DNA from: Ancylobacter sp. IITR112
Lineage (GTDB): Bacteria > Pseudomonadota > Alphaproteobacteria > Rhizobiales > Xanthobacteraceae
Reading direction: 5' to 3'
DNA length: 64,000 nt
NCBI RefSeq assembly: GCF_041415945.1
Contig: NZ_JBGCUS010000001.1
Location: forward strand, 248,001 to 312,000
The first letter of the stretch is position 1. Every line of letters starts with the position of its first letter. The notes beneath the pieces were generated by a model. It was not told the DNA's origin and ran no database searches. It worked only from the letters and a program-made list of their open reading frames with translations. The translations under genes and the position numbers were made by a program. Positions 53,862 through 63,968 of this stretch are shown here, one piece after another.

Positions 53862-54068
53862 ATGATCATCGCCGACCAGCACAATAAGGGTCCGGCCAAG
53901 CCGGGCGACCGCCGCGCCGAGAAGAAGGAGCGCGCTCCGGACGAGGCAGGCCATTCGCGCAGCGCCAATCCCCAGCAGGACGACAAGGCGGGAGAACGCG
54001 AGCGCAAGCCCGAAGGGCGGGATGCCCATTACACGCCGTCGCCGGCTCCGGAACAGGGTACGCGATAA
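53862..54068 (+). CDS. Small hydrophilic hypothetical protein
   Basis: The 68-residue protein is almost entirely charged or polar (GDRRAEKKERAPDEAGHSRS) with no hydrophobic core, so it is probably disordered. AGGAG lies before ATG 53862. It is the last gene of the lipid/stress operon. Hydrophilic, disordered small proteins of this type are frequent among desiccation- or general-stress genes. No family assigned. Confidence 0.65.
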   Translation: MIIADQHNKGPAKPGDRRAEKKERAPDEAGHSRSANPQQDDKAGERERKPEGRDAHYTPSPAPEQGTR

Positions 54069-54087
54069 GATCAAATTTCGCCGTTGC

Positions 54088-54132
54088 CACCCCTTCACCC
54101 GTGCCGGATAAACCGGCGCGGGTAAAGGGGTG
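54088..54132 (+). promoter_or_regulatory. Long hairpin covering the ribosome binding site of the APC permease gene
   Basis: Bases 54088-54107 pair with 54113-54132 around the loop ATAAA. The 20-bp stem has one G-U pair and one mismatch. The right arm contains AAAGGGG (54124-54130), the Shine-Dalgarno sequence for ATG 54138. No T-run follows, so it is not an intrinsic terminator in either direction. Folding would hide the ribosome binding site. Confidence 0.7.
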
Positions 54133-54137
54133 CACCG

Positions 54138-55499
54138 ATGGCGAAGACGGGCGACGGACTGCGGCGTGAACTCGGGCCGATCGAAGCCATTGGCCTGTCG
54201 CTCTCGGTCATCGCCCCCACCATGGGCATGGCTCTCAACGTAACCCTTGCCGTCGGCGCCGCCGGCACGGGCGCTCCGCTGGGTTTCGCCGTCGGTACCC
54301 TCGTTGTCGCCCTTGTCGGCCTTTCCTTTGTCTTTTTCGCCAGCCGGGTGACCAGCGCCGGTTCCGGCTACGCCTATATCGGCCAAACCTTCGGCCCGCG
54401 CGCCGGCTTCATCGCCGGTTGGTGCATGGTGCTGCTCTACATCGCCGGAGGCTCGGGCAGCGCAGCGCTGGTCGGCAATTTCCTCAGCGCGGCGCTGGAC
54501 GATCATGGCATCGACCTCGGCGGCTGGTGGCTGCCCATTGCAGTGACCGCGCTCACCGGCGGTACGCTGCTCGCCTGGCGTGACGTACGCCTCGCGACGC
54601 GGGTCATGCTGACGCTGGAACTCTCTTCCGTCGCCGTCATCATCTATCTCGGCCTGCGCATCCTTTCCGCCGTGAACGCCGAAGGCGGACTGTCGCTCGC
54701 CCCGTTCCATCCCGATCCGAGTGTCGGCTGGTGGGGTATCGGCTATGCCGTGGTCTTCGCCGTGCTCTCCTTTGCCGGTTTCGAGGCGGCAGCCACGCTG
54801 GCGGAAGAGGCGGGGAAGCCGCGCCGCACCATTCCCATCGCGCTGGTCGGCTCGGTGGTGGCGGCGGGGCTGTTCTTTGTCTTCGCTTCCTATATCCAGG
54901 TCATCGGCTTCGGGCTCGACAACATGAAGGCGCTGGCCGCCAGCGAGGCGCCGCTGAACACGCTGGCGCTGCGCTATGGCAATGTCCACATCGCCACCGC
55001 GCTCGACCTCGCCGCCTGCGTCTCGGCGGTTTCCTGTGTGCTGGGCACGCTGTCGGCCGGTGCGCGCATGCTGTTCGTGCTTGGCCGCGGCGGTCTTTCC
55101 CCGACGCTGGCAAAGGTGCATCCCGTCTATGGCACGCCCTCTGTCGCCGTCACCATTGTGAGCCTGGCCATGCTCGCCGGGCTGCTGGCTTGGGCGCCCT
55201 TCATCGGGCCGGCGAGATATTATGACAGCGTCGGAACCATCGGCGTGCTGGCGCTGATCGTCGCCTATCTCGGCGTGACTGCCGCGGCGGCGGTGCATGC
55301 GCGGCGCTCCGGCAGCCAGCTCTGGCGGGTGCTCGGCGTGTTCGGCACGCTGGCCATGCTGTGGCCGCTCTACAATTCCGTCTATCCCGTGCCATCCTTC
55401 CCGGACAATCTGTGGCCCTATATCGTCGCCCTGTGGATCGCGCTGGGCGGCGCGCTGATCGTCCTCAGGCCGGAGATCGGCAAGCAGAAGCCGGGCTGA
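54138..55499 (+). CDS. APC-superfamily amino acid/amine permease
   Basis: The 453-residue protein has about twelve membrane segments. It opens with RRELGPIEAIGLSLSVIAPT, followed by SRVTSAGSGYAYIGQTFGPR, typical of the APC family of amino acid/polyamine/organocation transporters. FEAAATLAEEAGKPRRTIP in segment 6-7 is the other family hallmark. Substrate unknown. Translation may be gated by the hairpin directly upstream. The glutaminase gene lies 1 kb further on. Confidence 0.9.
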   Translation: MAKTGDGLRRELGPIEAIGLSLSVIAPTMGMALNVTLAVGAAGTGAPLGFAVGTLVVALVGLSFVFFASRVTSAGSGYAYIGQTFGPRAGFIAGWCMVLLYIAGGSGSAALVGNFLSAALDDHGIDLGGWWLPIAVTALTGGTLLAWRDVRLATRVMLTLELSSVAVIIYLGLRILSAVNAEGGLSLAPFHPDPSVGWWGIGYAVVFAVLSFAGFEAAATLAEEAGKPRRTIPIALVGSVVAAGLFFVFASYIQVIGFGLDNMKALAASEAPLNTLALRYGNVHIATALDLAACVSAVSCVLGTLSAGARMLFVLGRGGLSPTLAKVHPVYGTPSVAVTIVSLAMLAGLLAWAPFIGPARYYDSVGTIGVLALIVAYLGVTAAAAVHARRSGSQLWRVLGVFGTLAMLWPLYNSVYPVPSFPDNLWPYIVALWIALGGALIVLRPEIGKQKPG

Positions 55500-55507
55500 G
55501 CGACCGG

Positions 55508-56368
55508 TCAGTCCGCCGACCTGGCGGATTCCCGCTTGCCGGCCTCCCGCTTGCCCGACGCGCCCTTGCCCGGCGCGCCTTCGGCCAGTTCCGCCGCCGC
55601 CCGTCCGATCACAGCGGCCACCTCGCGCGGATGGGATTCGTAGACGGAGTGGCTGGCGCCGGGGATGGTGGTGATCGGCGCGCCTGCCCGTTCGTAATAG
55701 AAGCGCTCCAGCTCCGGATTGATGATCTGGTCGGCGCCGGCGACGATGCCCCAGCTCGGCTTTGACTGCCAGGCGGCGGCCGTGAGCGGGGTGCTGAACA
55801 CGCTGGCGGCGGCCGGTACCTGCCCGCGCGCCTCGAATTGCGCCCGCTCCAGCGCCAGATCGGGGGCGAACAAGCTGGGGAACAGGGTCGGGTCCAACGA
55901 GGTGAATCCGTCCGGCGTCTTCTGGACTGCCCCTTCCGTCTTTGCCAGCACGCTCGGCATGGTCTTGCCGAGGGTGGCTTCGTCCTCGCCAATATCAGGG
56001 GCATGGGCGGCGACATAGACGAGGCCGGCGACCTTGGGATGCACGCCCGCCTGGGTGATGATGGAGCCGCCATAGGAGTGGCCGACGAGCAGGGTCGGGC
56101 CGTCCTGCCGGTCGAGCACCCGGGTGGTGGCGGCGACATCGTCGGCAAAGGAGGTTTCGGGCTCCTGTACAATACTGACATGGAAGCCTTTGGCGACCAG
56201 ATGGTCGTAGACGGCCCGCCAGCCCGAGCCGTCGACCCAGGCCCCGTGCACGAGAACGATGTTGCGCACGGCGATGCCCTCCGCCGCCGCCTGATGGGAC
56301 ACGACGGCAAGGGCGAGGCTGAGCGCGCCGGCAAGCGCGAGGCTGGTGTGGGCGGCACGACGGGTCAT
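55508..56368 (-). CDS. Periplasmic alpha/beta hydrolase
   Basis: The 286-residue protein has a signal peptide (TRRAAHTSLALAGALSLAL, cut near AAAEG), NIVLVHGAWVDGSGW with the oxyanion region, and the nucleophile elbow LLVGHSYGGSIIT with Ser. A His in GASHSVYESHP completes the triad. It resembles salicylate-esterase/MBP-type serine hydrolases often annotated as alpha/beta hydrolase with signal peptide. The C-terminal 35 residues are Lys/Glu/Gly-rich low complexity. ATG 56368 has GGAG 8 bases upstream. Substrate unknown. Confidence 0.88.
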   Translation of the reverse strand: MTRRAAHTSLALAGALSLALAVVSHQAAAEGIAVRNIVLVHGAWVDGSGWRAVYDHLVAKGFHVSIVQEPETSFADDVAATTRVLDRQDGPTLLVGHSYGGSIITQAGVHPKVAGLVYVAAHAPDIGEDEATLGKTMPSVLAKTEGAVQKTPDGFTSLDPTLFPSLFAPDLALERAQFEARGQVPAAASVFSTPLTAAAWQSKPSWGIVAGADQIINPELERFYYERAGAPITTIPGASHSVYESHPREVAAVIGRAAAELAEGAPGKGASGKREAGKRESARSAD

Positions 56369-56562
56369 CAGCGTCACTCCGTTGACGGCGCCGGCAGCAA
56401 CGGCGCTCTCGATGATCCATGCTGCTCCCGATCGTCGCGACCCGCTTGCCAGAACGCCGCCTCATCGACGCGGTGGCGGCACCCGGCTTGCAGGGCTGGC
56501 TTTATTCCGCCGTGCCGCGCTAAAGGCGGTGCCGAGCCCGTCAGTCAAGGTGACCCAAGCCC

Positions 56563-57489
56563 GTGCCCGAACTCGAAAATGTCGTCCTGGAGATTGCCGA
56601 CGAAATGCGCGCCCGCCCTGACCGGGGCGAGGTGGCGAGCTACATTCCCGAACTGGCGCGCGCCGATGCCAGCGCCTTCGGAATGGCAGTCGTGGACCGC
56701 GAGGGGCGGGTGGTGACCGGCGGAGACGCCGAGGTGCCGTTTTCAATCCAGAGCGTGTCCAAGGTTTTCACCCTCACCCTGGCGCTGGGCAAGGTCGGCG
56801 ACCGGCTCTGGCGCCGGGTGGGGCGCGAACCTTCGGGCAGCGCGTTCAACTCCATCGTTCAGCTTGAGGCGGAGCAGGGCATCCCCCGCAACCCTTTCAT
56901 CAACGCCGGCGCCATCGCCGTCACCGATGTCATCCTCTCCGGCCATCAGCCGCGCGAGGCGCTGGGCGAAATCTTGCGCTTTCTGCAGTTCCTCGCCGAG
57001 GATCCCGCCATTGGCATTGACGAGGCGGTGGCGGCCTCCGAACAGCGCACCGGCTTCCGCAACCGGGCGCTGGCCAATTACATGAAGTCGTTCGGCGTGC
57101 TGGAAAACCCGGTCGACTACACGCTAGGGGTCTATTTCCACCACTGCGCTATCGCCATGAGCTGCCGCCAATTGGCCATGGCCGGGCGCTTTCTCGCCCA
57201 TCACGGGCGCAACCCCGCGACGGGTTACAGCGTGGTCTCGCCGGAGCGGGCGCGTCGCATCAACGCCATCATGCTCACCTGCGGCCATTATGACGGTTCC
57301 GGCGAGTTCGCCTATCGCGTCGGCCTGCCGGGCAAAAGCGGGGTGGGGGGCGGCATTCTGGCGGTGGCGCCGGGCAAGGCGTCGATTGCCGTGTGGTCGC
57401 CGGGGCTGGACGCCAGCGGCAATTCGCATCTCGGCCGCATCGCGCTGGAAAAGCTGACCCACCGCATGGGCTGGTCGATCTTCGGCTGA
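56563..57489 (+). CDS. glsA: Glutaminase A
   Basis: The 308-residue protein is a serine-dependent glutaminase: [16 protein letters not shown] carries the S-x-x-K pair (Ser64, Lys67), followed by [22 protein letters not shown] and [20 protein letters not shown]. It deamidates glutamine to glutamate and ammonia. The start is GTG 56563. It lies near glutamine synthetase II, so the locus holds both sides of glutamine turnover. A hairpin follows at 57509-57542. Confidence 0.94.
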   Translation: MPELENVVLEIADEMRARPDRGEVASYIPELARADASAFGMAVVDREGRVVTGGDAEVPFSIQSVSKVFTLTLALGKVGDRLWRRVGREPSGSAFNSIVQLEAEQGIPRNPFINAGAIAVTDVILSGHQPREALGEILRFLQFLAEDPAIGIDEAVAASEQRTGFRNRALANYMKSFGVLENPVDYTLGVYFHHCAIAMSCRQLAMAGRFLAHHGRNPATGYSVVSPERARRINAIMLTCGHYDGSGEFAYRVGLPGKSGVGGGILAVAPGKASIAVWSPGLDASGNSHLGRIALEKLTHRMGWSIFG

Positions 57490-57508
57490 CGGCTGGGCGC
57501 CGACATGA

Positions 57509-57542
57509 CAAGAGGGCCGGACAGTCAGTCGCGGCCCTCTTG
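57509..57542 (+). terminator. Hairpin after glsA
   Basis: CAAGAGGGCCG (57509-57519) and its exact reverse complement (57532-57542) form an 11-bp stem with a 12-base loop, 20 bases after the glsA stop. There is no T-run, so it is a 3'-end structure or weak terminator. Confidence 0.5.
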
Positions 57543-57608
57543 AACGGCACTGGATAGATAACGGGTACGCGGCATTTTCGTCGTCCGAAACGGGGTCACG
57601 GACAAGAC

Positions 57609-57794
57609 TCAGTTGCTGCGGCCGCTGTCTTCCTTGATCGCCTCTTCATGGTACCAGCTCCCGATGATGACGCGGGGAGATACCTTCAGAGCCTCGGAAG
57701 ACAGGGTGTCCGGACGACGGGCGGCGAGACCGGCACGTCCGCCGACAGGGAAGGGCACGATCTGGGCGCTTTCGCGCTGGGTATGAGCGTTCAT
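57609..57794 (-). CDS. DUF2735 family small protein
   Basis: The 61-residue protein starts NAHTQRESAQIVPFPVGGRA and ends with a SWYHEEAIKEDSG tail, as DUF2735 proteins do. The family is almost confined to Rhizobiales and is typically found next to glutamine synthetase II, as here (divergent, 442 bases apart). AAAGGAG precedes ATG 57794. Function unknown; a role in glutamine synthetase control is possible by association. Confidence 0.85.
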   Translation of the reverse strand: MNAHTQRESAQIVPFPVGGRAGLAARRPDTLSSEALKVSPRVIIGSWYHEEAIKEDSGRSN

Positions 57795-58132
57795 GGCACG
57801 TTTCTCCTTTCCGGCTGCGCGTTCCTGCGCCAGCCTTTCATTTACATATAACAGCTTTTGCTCTGCGTTTGCGCAAGATGCTCATTTTACAATCACAAAG
57901 AGCATAGAATATGTGCATCGCCACAGAGCCCTGCAAGGCTTTCACCCGTAACGGCGGGCGGGGGCCAAGAGTTGCATGCGCCATCGCAGCGCAGCATGTG
58001 CGGTGCCGCCCGCCCAGGGCGGCAAGTGCCGCAGGATTCAGGCGAATCGCGCCGTCCCCTTCCGCCGGCCGGGCCCTTTCGGCTGCCATCGCCTTGTCGC
58101 TAAGGCAGCTTCCTGCGCCCGGCGCCGACCAT
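57795..58132. other. Long divergent regulatory region between DUF2735 and glnII
   Basis: The 442-base gap has no gene I trust; small open frames in it lack ribosome binding sites and family features. Its left third is AT-rich (ATTTACATATAACAGC near 57840). GCA/TGC-rich stretches around 57970-58010 could include NtrC sites, but none matches the GCAC-N8-GTGC pattern well. The sigma-54 promoter at 58133 is described separately. Confidence 0.5.
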
Positions 58133-58149
58133 TTGGCACAGCATATGCT
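58133..58149 (+). promoter_or_regulatory. Sigma-54 promoter of glnII
   Basis: TTGGCAC-AGCAT-ATGCT matches the -24/-12 consensus TGGCAC-N5-TTGC with one change. The invariant GG (58135-58136) and GC (58147-58148) are 10 bases apart as required. It lies about 90 bases before the glnII start and predicts transcription from near 58160 under NtrC control. Confidence 0.75.
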
Positions 58150-58236
58150 TGTGTGAGGCTAGCCGTTGGCGGTCGCACGGCCGGCACAACGACCAGGGCA
58201 GTTCGCCGCCCGGTCTTAAGTGATGAGAGACACGCA

Positions 58237-59271
58237 ATGACGAAGTACAAACTCGAGTACATCTGGCTCGACGGTTACAAGCCGACCCCGAACCTGCGCG
58301 GCAAGACGCAGATCAAGGAATTCGACCACTTCCCCTCGCTCGAGGAGCTGCCCCTGTGGGGCTTCGACGGTTCGTCCACGGAGCAGGCCGAAGGCCGCAG
58401 CTCCGACTGCGTGCTGAAGCCGGTCGCCGTCTATCCCGATCCCGCCCGCAAGAATGGCGTTCTGGTCATGTGCGAAGTGATGATGCCCGATGGCGTCACC
58501 CCGCACCCGTCCAATGCCCGCGCCACCATTCTGGACGACGAGGGCGCCTGGTTCGGCTTTGAGCAGGAATACTTCTTCTACAAGGACGGCCGTCCGCTCG
58601 GCTTCCCCGAGCATGGCTATCCCGCGCCGCAGGGCCCGTACTACACCGGCGTCGGCTTCAAGAATGTCGGCGACATCGCCCGCGAGATCGTGGAAGAGCA
58701 TCTTGAGCTCTGCCTCGAAGCCGGCATCAACCATGAAGGCATCAACGCGGAAGTCGCGAAGGGCCAGTGGGAATTCCAGATCTTCGGCAAGGGCTCCAAG
58801 AAGGCCGCTGACGAAGTGTGGATGGCCCGCTACCTGCTGCTCCGTCTGACCGAAAAGTACGGCGTGGACATCGAGTTCCACTGCAAGCCGCTCGGCGACA
58901 CCGACTGGAACGGCTCGGGCATGCACTGCAACTTCTCCACCAAGTTCATGCGCGAAGTGGGCGGCAAGGCCTATTTCGAGGCGCTGATGGCGGCGTTCGA
59001 GAAGAACCTGCACGACCACATCAATGTCTATGGCCCGGACAACCACATGCGCCTGACCGGCAAGCATGAGACCGCGCCGTGGAACAAGTTCTCCTATGGC
59101 GTGGCCGATCGCGGCGCCTCCATCCGCGTGCCGCACTCCTTCGTCCGCAACGACTATAAGGGCTATCTGGAAGATCGCCGCCCGAACTCCCAGGGCGACC
59201 CCTACCAGATCGCTTCCCAGGTCCTGAAGACGATCTCGGAAGTCGACACCACCGCCGTTGCCGCTGCGTGA
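58237..59271 (+). CDS. glnII: Glutamine synthetase II (eukaryotic type)
   Basis: The 344-residue protein is the short, octa/decameric GSII: KLEYIWLDGYKPTPNLRGKT, LPLWGFDGSSTEQAEG, GFEQEYFFYKDGRPLG and GTDWNGSGMHCN-like substrate loop (DTDWNGSGMHCNFSTK), and NVYGPDNHMRLTGKHETA. It makes glutamine from glutamate, ammonia and ATP. In rhizobia GSII works beside the housekeeping GSI and is induced by nitrogen limitation; the sigma-54 promoter at 58133 agrees. A strong terminator follows. Confidence 0.96.
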   Translation: MTKYKLEYIWLDGYKPTPNLRGKTQIKEFDHFPSLEELPLWGFDGSSTEQAEGRSSDCVLKPVAVYPDPARKNGVLVMCEVMMPDGVTPHPSNARATILDDEGAWFGFEQEYFFYKDGRPLGFPEHGYPAPQGPYYTGVGFKNVGDIAREIVEEHLELCLEAGINHEGINAEVAKGQWEFQIFGKGSKKAADEVWMARYLLLRLTEKYGVDIEFHCKPLGDTDWNGSGMHCNFSTKFMREVGGKAYFEALMAAFEKNLHDHINVYGPDNHMRLTGKHETAPWNKFSYGVADRGASIRVPHSFVRNDYKGYLEDRRPNSQGDPYQIASQVLKTISEVDTTAVAAA

Positions 59272-59346
59272 GGATCACGGCGGCGGGTCACCCGCCGCCG
59301 GCCTCTGCTGAAACGCACATCCCGGGACGGGCCACCCGTCTCCTTC

Positions 59347-59382
59347 AAGCCAGTCCCCTCGCCGGGACTGGCTTTTGTTTTG
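59347..59382 (+). terminator. Intrinsic terminator of glnII
   Basis: AAGCCAGTCCC (59347-59357) and GGGACTGGCTT (59364-59374) form a perfect 11-bp stem with a 6-base loop, followed by TTGTTTT. This is a textbook rho-independent terminator on the plus strand, 75 bases after the stop. Confidence 0.9.
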
Positions 59383-59434
59383 ACGCACCGGTCGCCCGCG
59401 CCGCGCATGGAAACGCCGCCGCGAGACGGGACGC

Positions 59435-60880
59435 TCACAGATAGGGCGAGGCGAGCCAGATGGCGCGGTTGCGCAGCTTCTTCAGGAACGGCCGGGCGGC
59501 GAGCGTGTCCAGCGTCTCGCGGCTGCCGGCCGCCGTCATGGCGCCGATCCGCGCCTCGATCTCGGCCGCGATGGTGGGATCGTAGAGTTCGAGGTCGAGC
59601 TCGAAATTCAGCCGCAGGCTGCGCGGGTCAAGATTGGACGAGCCGACATAGGCCCAGCACCCATCCACCGCCATCAGCTTGGAATGGTCGAACATGCCGC
59701 CCGCCCGCCACACCCGGCACTCGCCCGCCAGCACCTGGTCGAGCTGGGCGGTCATGGCGTAGTCGACCAGCTTAAGATTATTGGCCGAGGGAATGACCAC
59801 ATCCACCTCCACCCCGCGCCGTCCGGCGACCGCGAAGGCGCCGATGAGCTGCTGGTCGGGCAGGAAATAGGGCGAGCACAGGCTTACGCGGCTTTGCGCC
59901 ATGGTGAGCGCGCCCATGATCATGCTGTGGGCGCAGGCGAGGTTGCGGTCGGGGCCGGAGGGCACTACCCGCACCGCCACCGGCCCGCGCGGTTCGGAAT
60001 GGTCGCCCTCCGCCCAGGCCGGTCCGTCGAGATGTTCCTCGGCGGAGAAGGCCCAGTCCTGCGTGAACACGGTGAGCAACTGCTCCACCGCCGGCCCCTC
60101 GATGCGGAAATGGGTGTCGCGGGCGGGGTCGTCGCCCGCGTGGGCGGAGGTGAATTGGGCGCGGATGTTCATCCCGCCGGTAAAGCCCAACGTGCCGTCG
60201 ACGATCAGCATCTTCCGATGGCTGCGCAGATTGGCGTAGGGCAGGCGCAGGCCGATGAGATTGCCCATGAACAGGTCGGTGGTGACGCCGCCTTCCTGCA
60301 GCCGGCCGACGATGGAGGGGCGGGAATAGCGCGCGCCAATGGCGTCGATCAGTACCCGTACCGCCACGCCGCGCTTATGCGCCGCGATCAGCGCATCAGC
60401 GAATTGCAGCCCGATCGGATCATTGTCGAAGATATAGGTGGACAGCGCCACATGCCGCTGAGCCCCGCCTATGGCGGCGAGCATGGCGGGATAGGCCTCG
60501 TCGCCGCTGTCGAGCATTGTCACCGCATTGCCCGTCGTCAGCGCGAAGGCGGAGACCCGGTCGCCCAGCCGCTTCATCGCCGAGAGGCTGGGCGAGAGCG
60601 CGATGGCGGCGGGCGGGCGCTCATGCCGGCGGTGCTGCCGTTCCTGGCTCGCCCGCCGGCGCCCCGCCGCGCTCTGGCGGATGCGGTTGATGCCGGCCAC
60701 GAGGTAAAGGGAGGCGCCGATCAACGGCGAAAGCAGGATGACGCCGACCCAGCCGATGGCGGCGCGCACATCGTCCTTGGTCATTGCCGCATGGATGGCG
60801 GCGACGACGCCCACCGTGCCGCTCGTGACCAGCACGACATGCGGCCAGTAGGTCGACCAGAAACTCTCCATGGCACCCAT
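59435..60880 (-). CDS. cls: Cardiolipin synthase
   Basis: The 481-residue protein has two N-terminal membrane segments (VVLVTSGTVGVVAAIHAAM and AIGWVGVILLSPLIGASLYL) and two HKD motifs, HRKMLIVDGTLGFTGGMN near residue 220 and HSKLMAVDGCWAYVGSSN near 400. This is the ClsA-type layout, joining two phosphatidylglycerols into cardiolipin and glycerol. Starts at 60880 and 60871 are both ATG in frame; I use the former. It stands alone between a terminator and a repeat element. Confidence 0.9.
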   Translation of the reverse strand: MGAMESFWSTYWPHVVLVTSGTVGVVAAIHAAMTKDDVRAAIGWVGVILLSPLIGASLYLVAGINRIRQSAAGRRRASQERQHRRHERPPAAIALSPSLSAMKRLGDRVSAFALTTGNAVTMLDSGDEAYPAMLAAIGGAQRHVALSTYIFDNDPIGLQFADALIAAHKRGVAVRVLIDAIGARYSRPSIVGRLQEGGVTTDLFMGNLIGLRLPYANLRSHRKMLIVDGTLGFTGGMNIRAQFTSAHAGDDPARDTHFRIEGPAVEQLLTVFTQDWAFSAEEHLDGPAWAEGDHSEPRGPVAVRVVPSGPDRNLACAHSMIMGALTMAQSRVSLCSPYFLPDQQLIGAFAVAGRRGVEVDVVIPSANNLKLVDYAMTAQLDQVLAGECRVWRAGGMFDHSKLMAVDGCWAYVGSSNLDPRSLRLNFELDLELYDPTIAAEIEARIGAMTAAGSRETLDTLAARPFLKKLRNRAIWLASPYL

Positions 60881-60904
60881 TGATCGGTTAAGGCAGGGCG
60901 TCGT

Positions 60905-60973
60905 CTCTAGGGTTTTGTTTTGACGCAATTTCTTTACGCGAACCGGAATCCGCTTCCCGCGAAAATGCTCTAG
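60905..60973. repeat. Rhizobiales-type extragenic repeat element
   Basis: Read on the minus strand the element runs CTAGAGCATTTTCGCGGGAA, then a GGATTCCGGTTCGCG part, then AAATTGCGTCAAAACAAAAC and ends in CTAGAG. CTCTAG marks both ends at 60905-60910 and 60968-60973. Elements of this pattern recur between genes throughout Rhizobiales genomes. A degenerate relative is at 6050-6113. Confidence 0.65.
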
Positions 60974-61017
60974 CCGGTTTCCTCCCCAGCGTCATCTCCA
61001 CCGCGCAGAGCCGGGGC

Positions 61018-61037
61018 CGCCCCGGCGTACCGGGGCG
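61018..61037 (-). terminator. Short perfect GC hairpin downstream of lon
   Basis: CGCCCCGG (61018-61025) and CCGGGGCG (61030-61037) pair around a 4-base loop, 22 bases beyond the lon stop. No T-run follows on either strand; probable 3'-end structure. Confidence 0.45.
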
Positions 61038-61059
61038 ACCGTCTTGTGGAGGTCGCGCG

Positions 61060-63486
<2,427 letters not shown>

Positions 63487-63503
63487 GGTCGGTCTCCCCC
63501 TCC

Positions 63504-63923
63504 TCAAACCTTGCGCAGCACAATGGCGAGGCAGCCATTGACGACGCGCGGACGGTTCACCTCATAGCGGCCGGGCGGCAAAGCGAGCTGGCGCTCGAAC
63601 CGGCCCTGCGGCAATTCCATGCGGTGGATGGTGGCGTTGTGCAGCTCGGGCGGCAGGATGCGCGCGCCGGCGATGGTGAGCACGCCGTTCTGGATCGAGA
63701 CCGTCATACGGTCGGGATCGACGCCGGGAAGCGCGGCGAGCACCAGCAATTCATGGTCGGTCTCCAGCATGTCGACCGGCGGCTCCCAGCAGGGCGCGCG
63801 GTGGCGCGCCGGCGCCTCGGCACGCGCGGCCGGCTGGAACATCTGCCGGTGCAGCCGATCGGCCCGGTTGAGCATCTCGACCGCGTCCGACCACATCCAC
63901 AGGCGGGGGTCAGTCTTCTTCAT
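63504..63923 (-). CDS. Small heat shock protein (Hsp20/alpha-crystallin family)
   Basis: The 139-residue protein has the alpha-crystallin domain from about residue 50: EPPVDMLETDHELLVLAALP, GVDPDRMTVSIQNGVLTIAG and an ending LPPGRYEVNRPRVVNGCLAI. This is close to the archaeal-type and rhizobial Hsp20 pattern, though the usual G-x-L motif appears as GCL. It holds unfolded proteins for refolding or for Lon, encoded next. ATG 63923 has AGGAG 7 bases upstream. A 7-bp hairpin (63939-63968) lies in the leader, just before the ribosome binding site. Confidence 0.88.
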   Translation of the reverse strand: MKKTDPRLWMWSDAVEMLNRADRLHRQMFQPAARAEAPARHRAPCWEPPVDMLETDHELLVLAALPGVDPDRMTVSIQNGVLTIAGARILPPELHNATIHRMELPQGRFERQLALPPGRYEVNRPRVVNGCLAIVLRKV

Positions 63924-63938
63924 GAGGTTCTCCTGGGG

Positions 63939-63968
63939 CGAGCCCTTTTCCCTTTCAGGTAGGGCTCG
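63939..63968 (-). promoter_or_regulatory. Leader hairpin before hsp20
   Basis: CGAGCCC and GGGCTCG pair over a 16-base loop that contains CCT-GAA-AGG, a second small stem. It ends 5 bases before the AGGAG of hsp20. Many rhizobial hsp20 mRNAs carry thermosensing leaders, but this one does not visibly pair with the ribosome binding site. Confidence 0.35.

Noticed and set aside
54088..54132. Intrinsic terminator of the DUF2934 operon
   Set aside because: The stem is strong but no T-run follows on either strand, and the right arm is the ribosome binding site of the next gene.
57960..58020. NtrC binding sites upstream of glnII
   Set aside because: Several GC/TGC repeats are present, but none fits GCAC-N8-GTGC well enough to call.
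57838..58089. 83-codon minus-strand frame in the glnII regulatory region
   Set aside because: No ribosome binding site or family features, basic and Cys-rich composition, and it lies in a clear promoter region.
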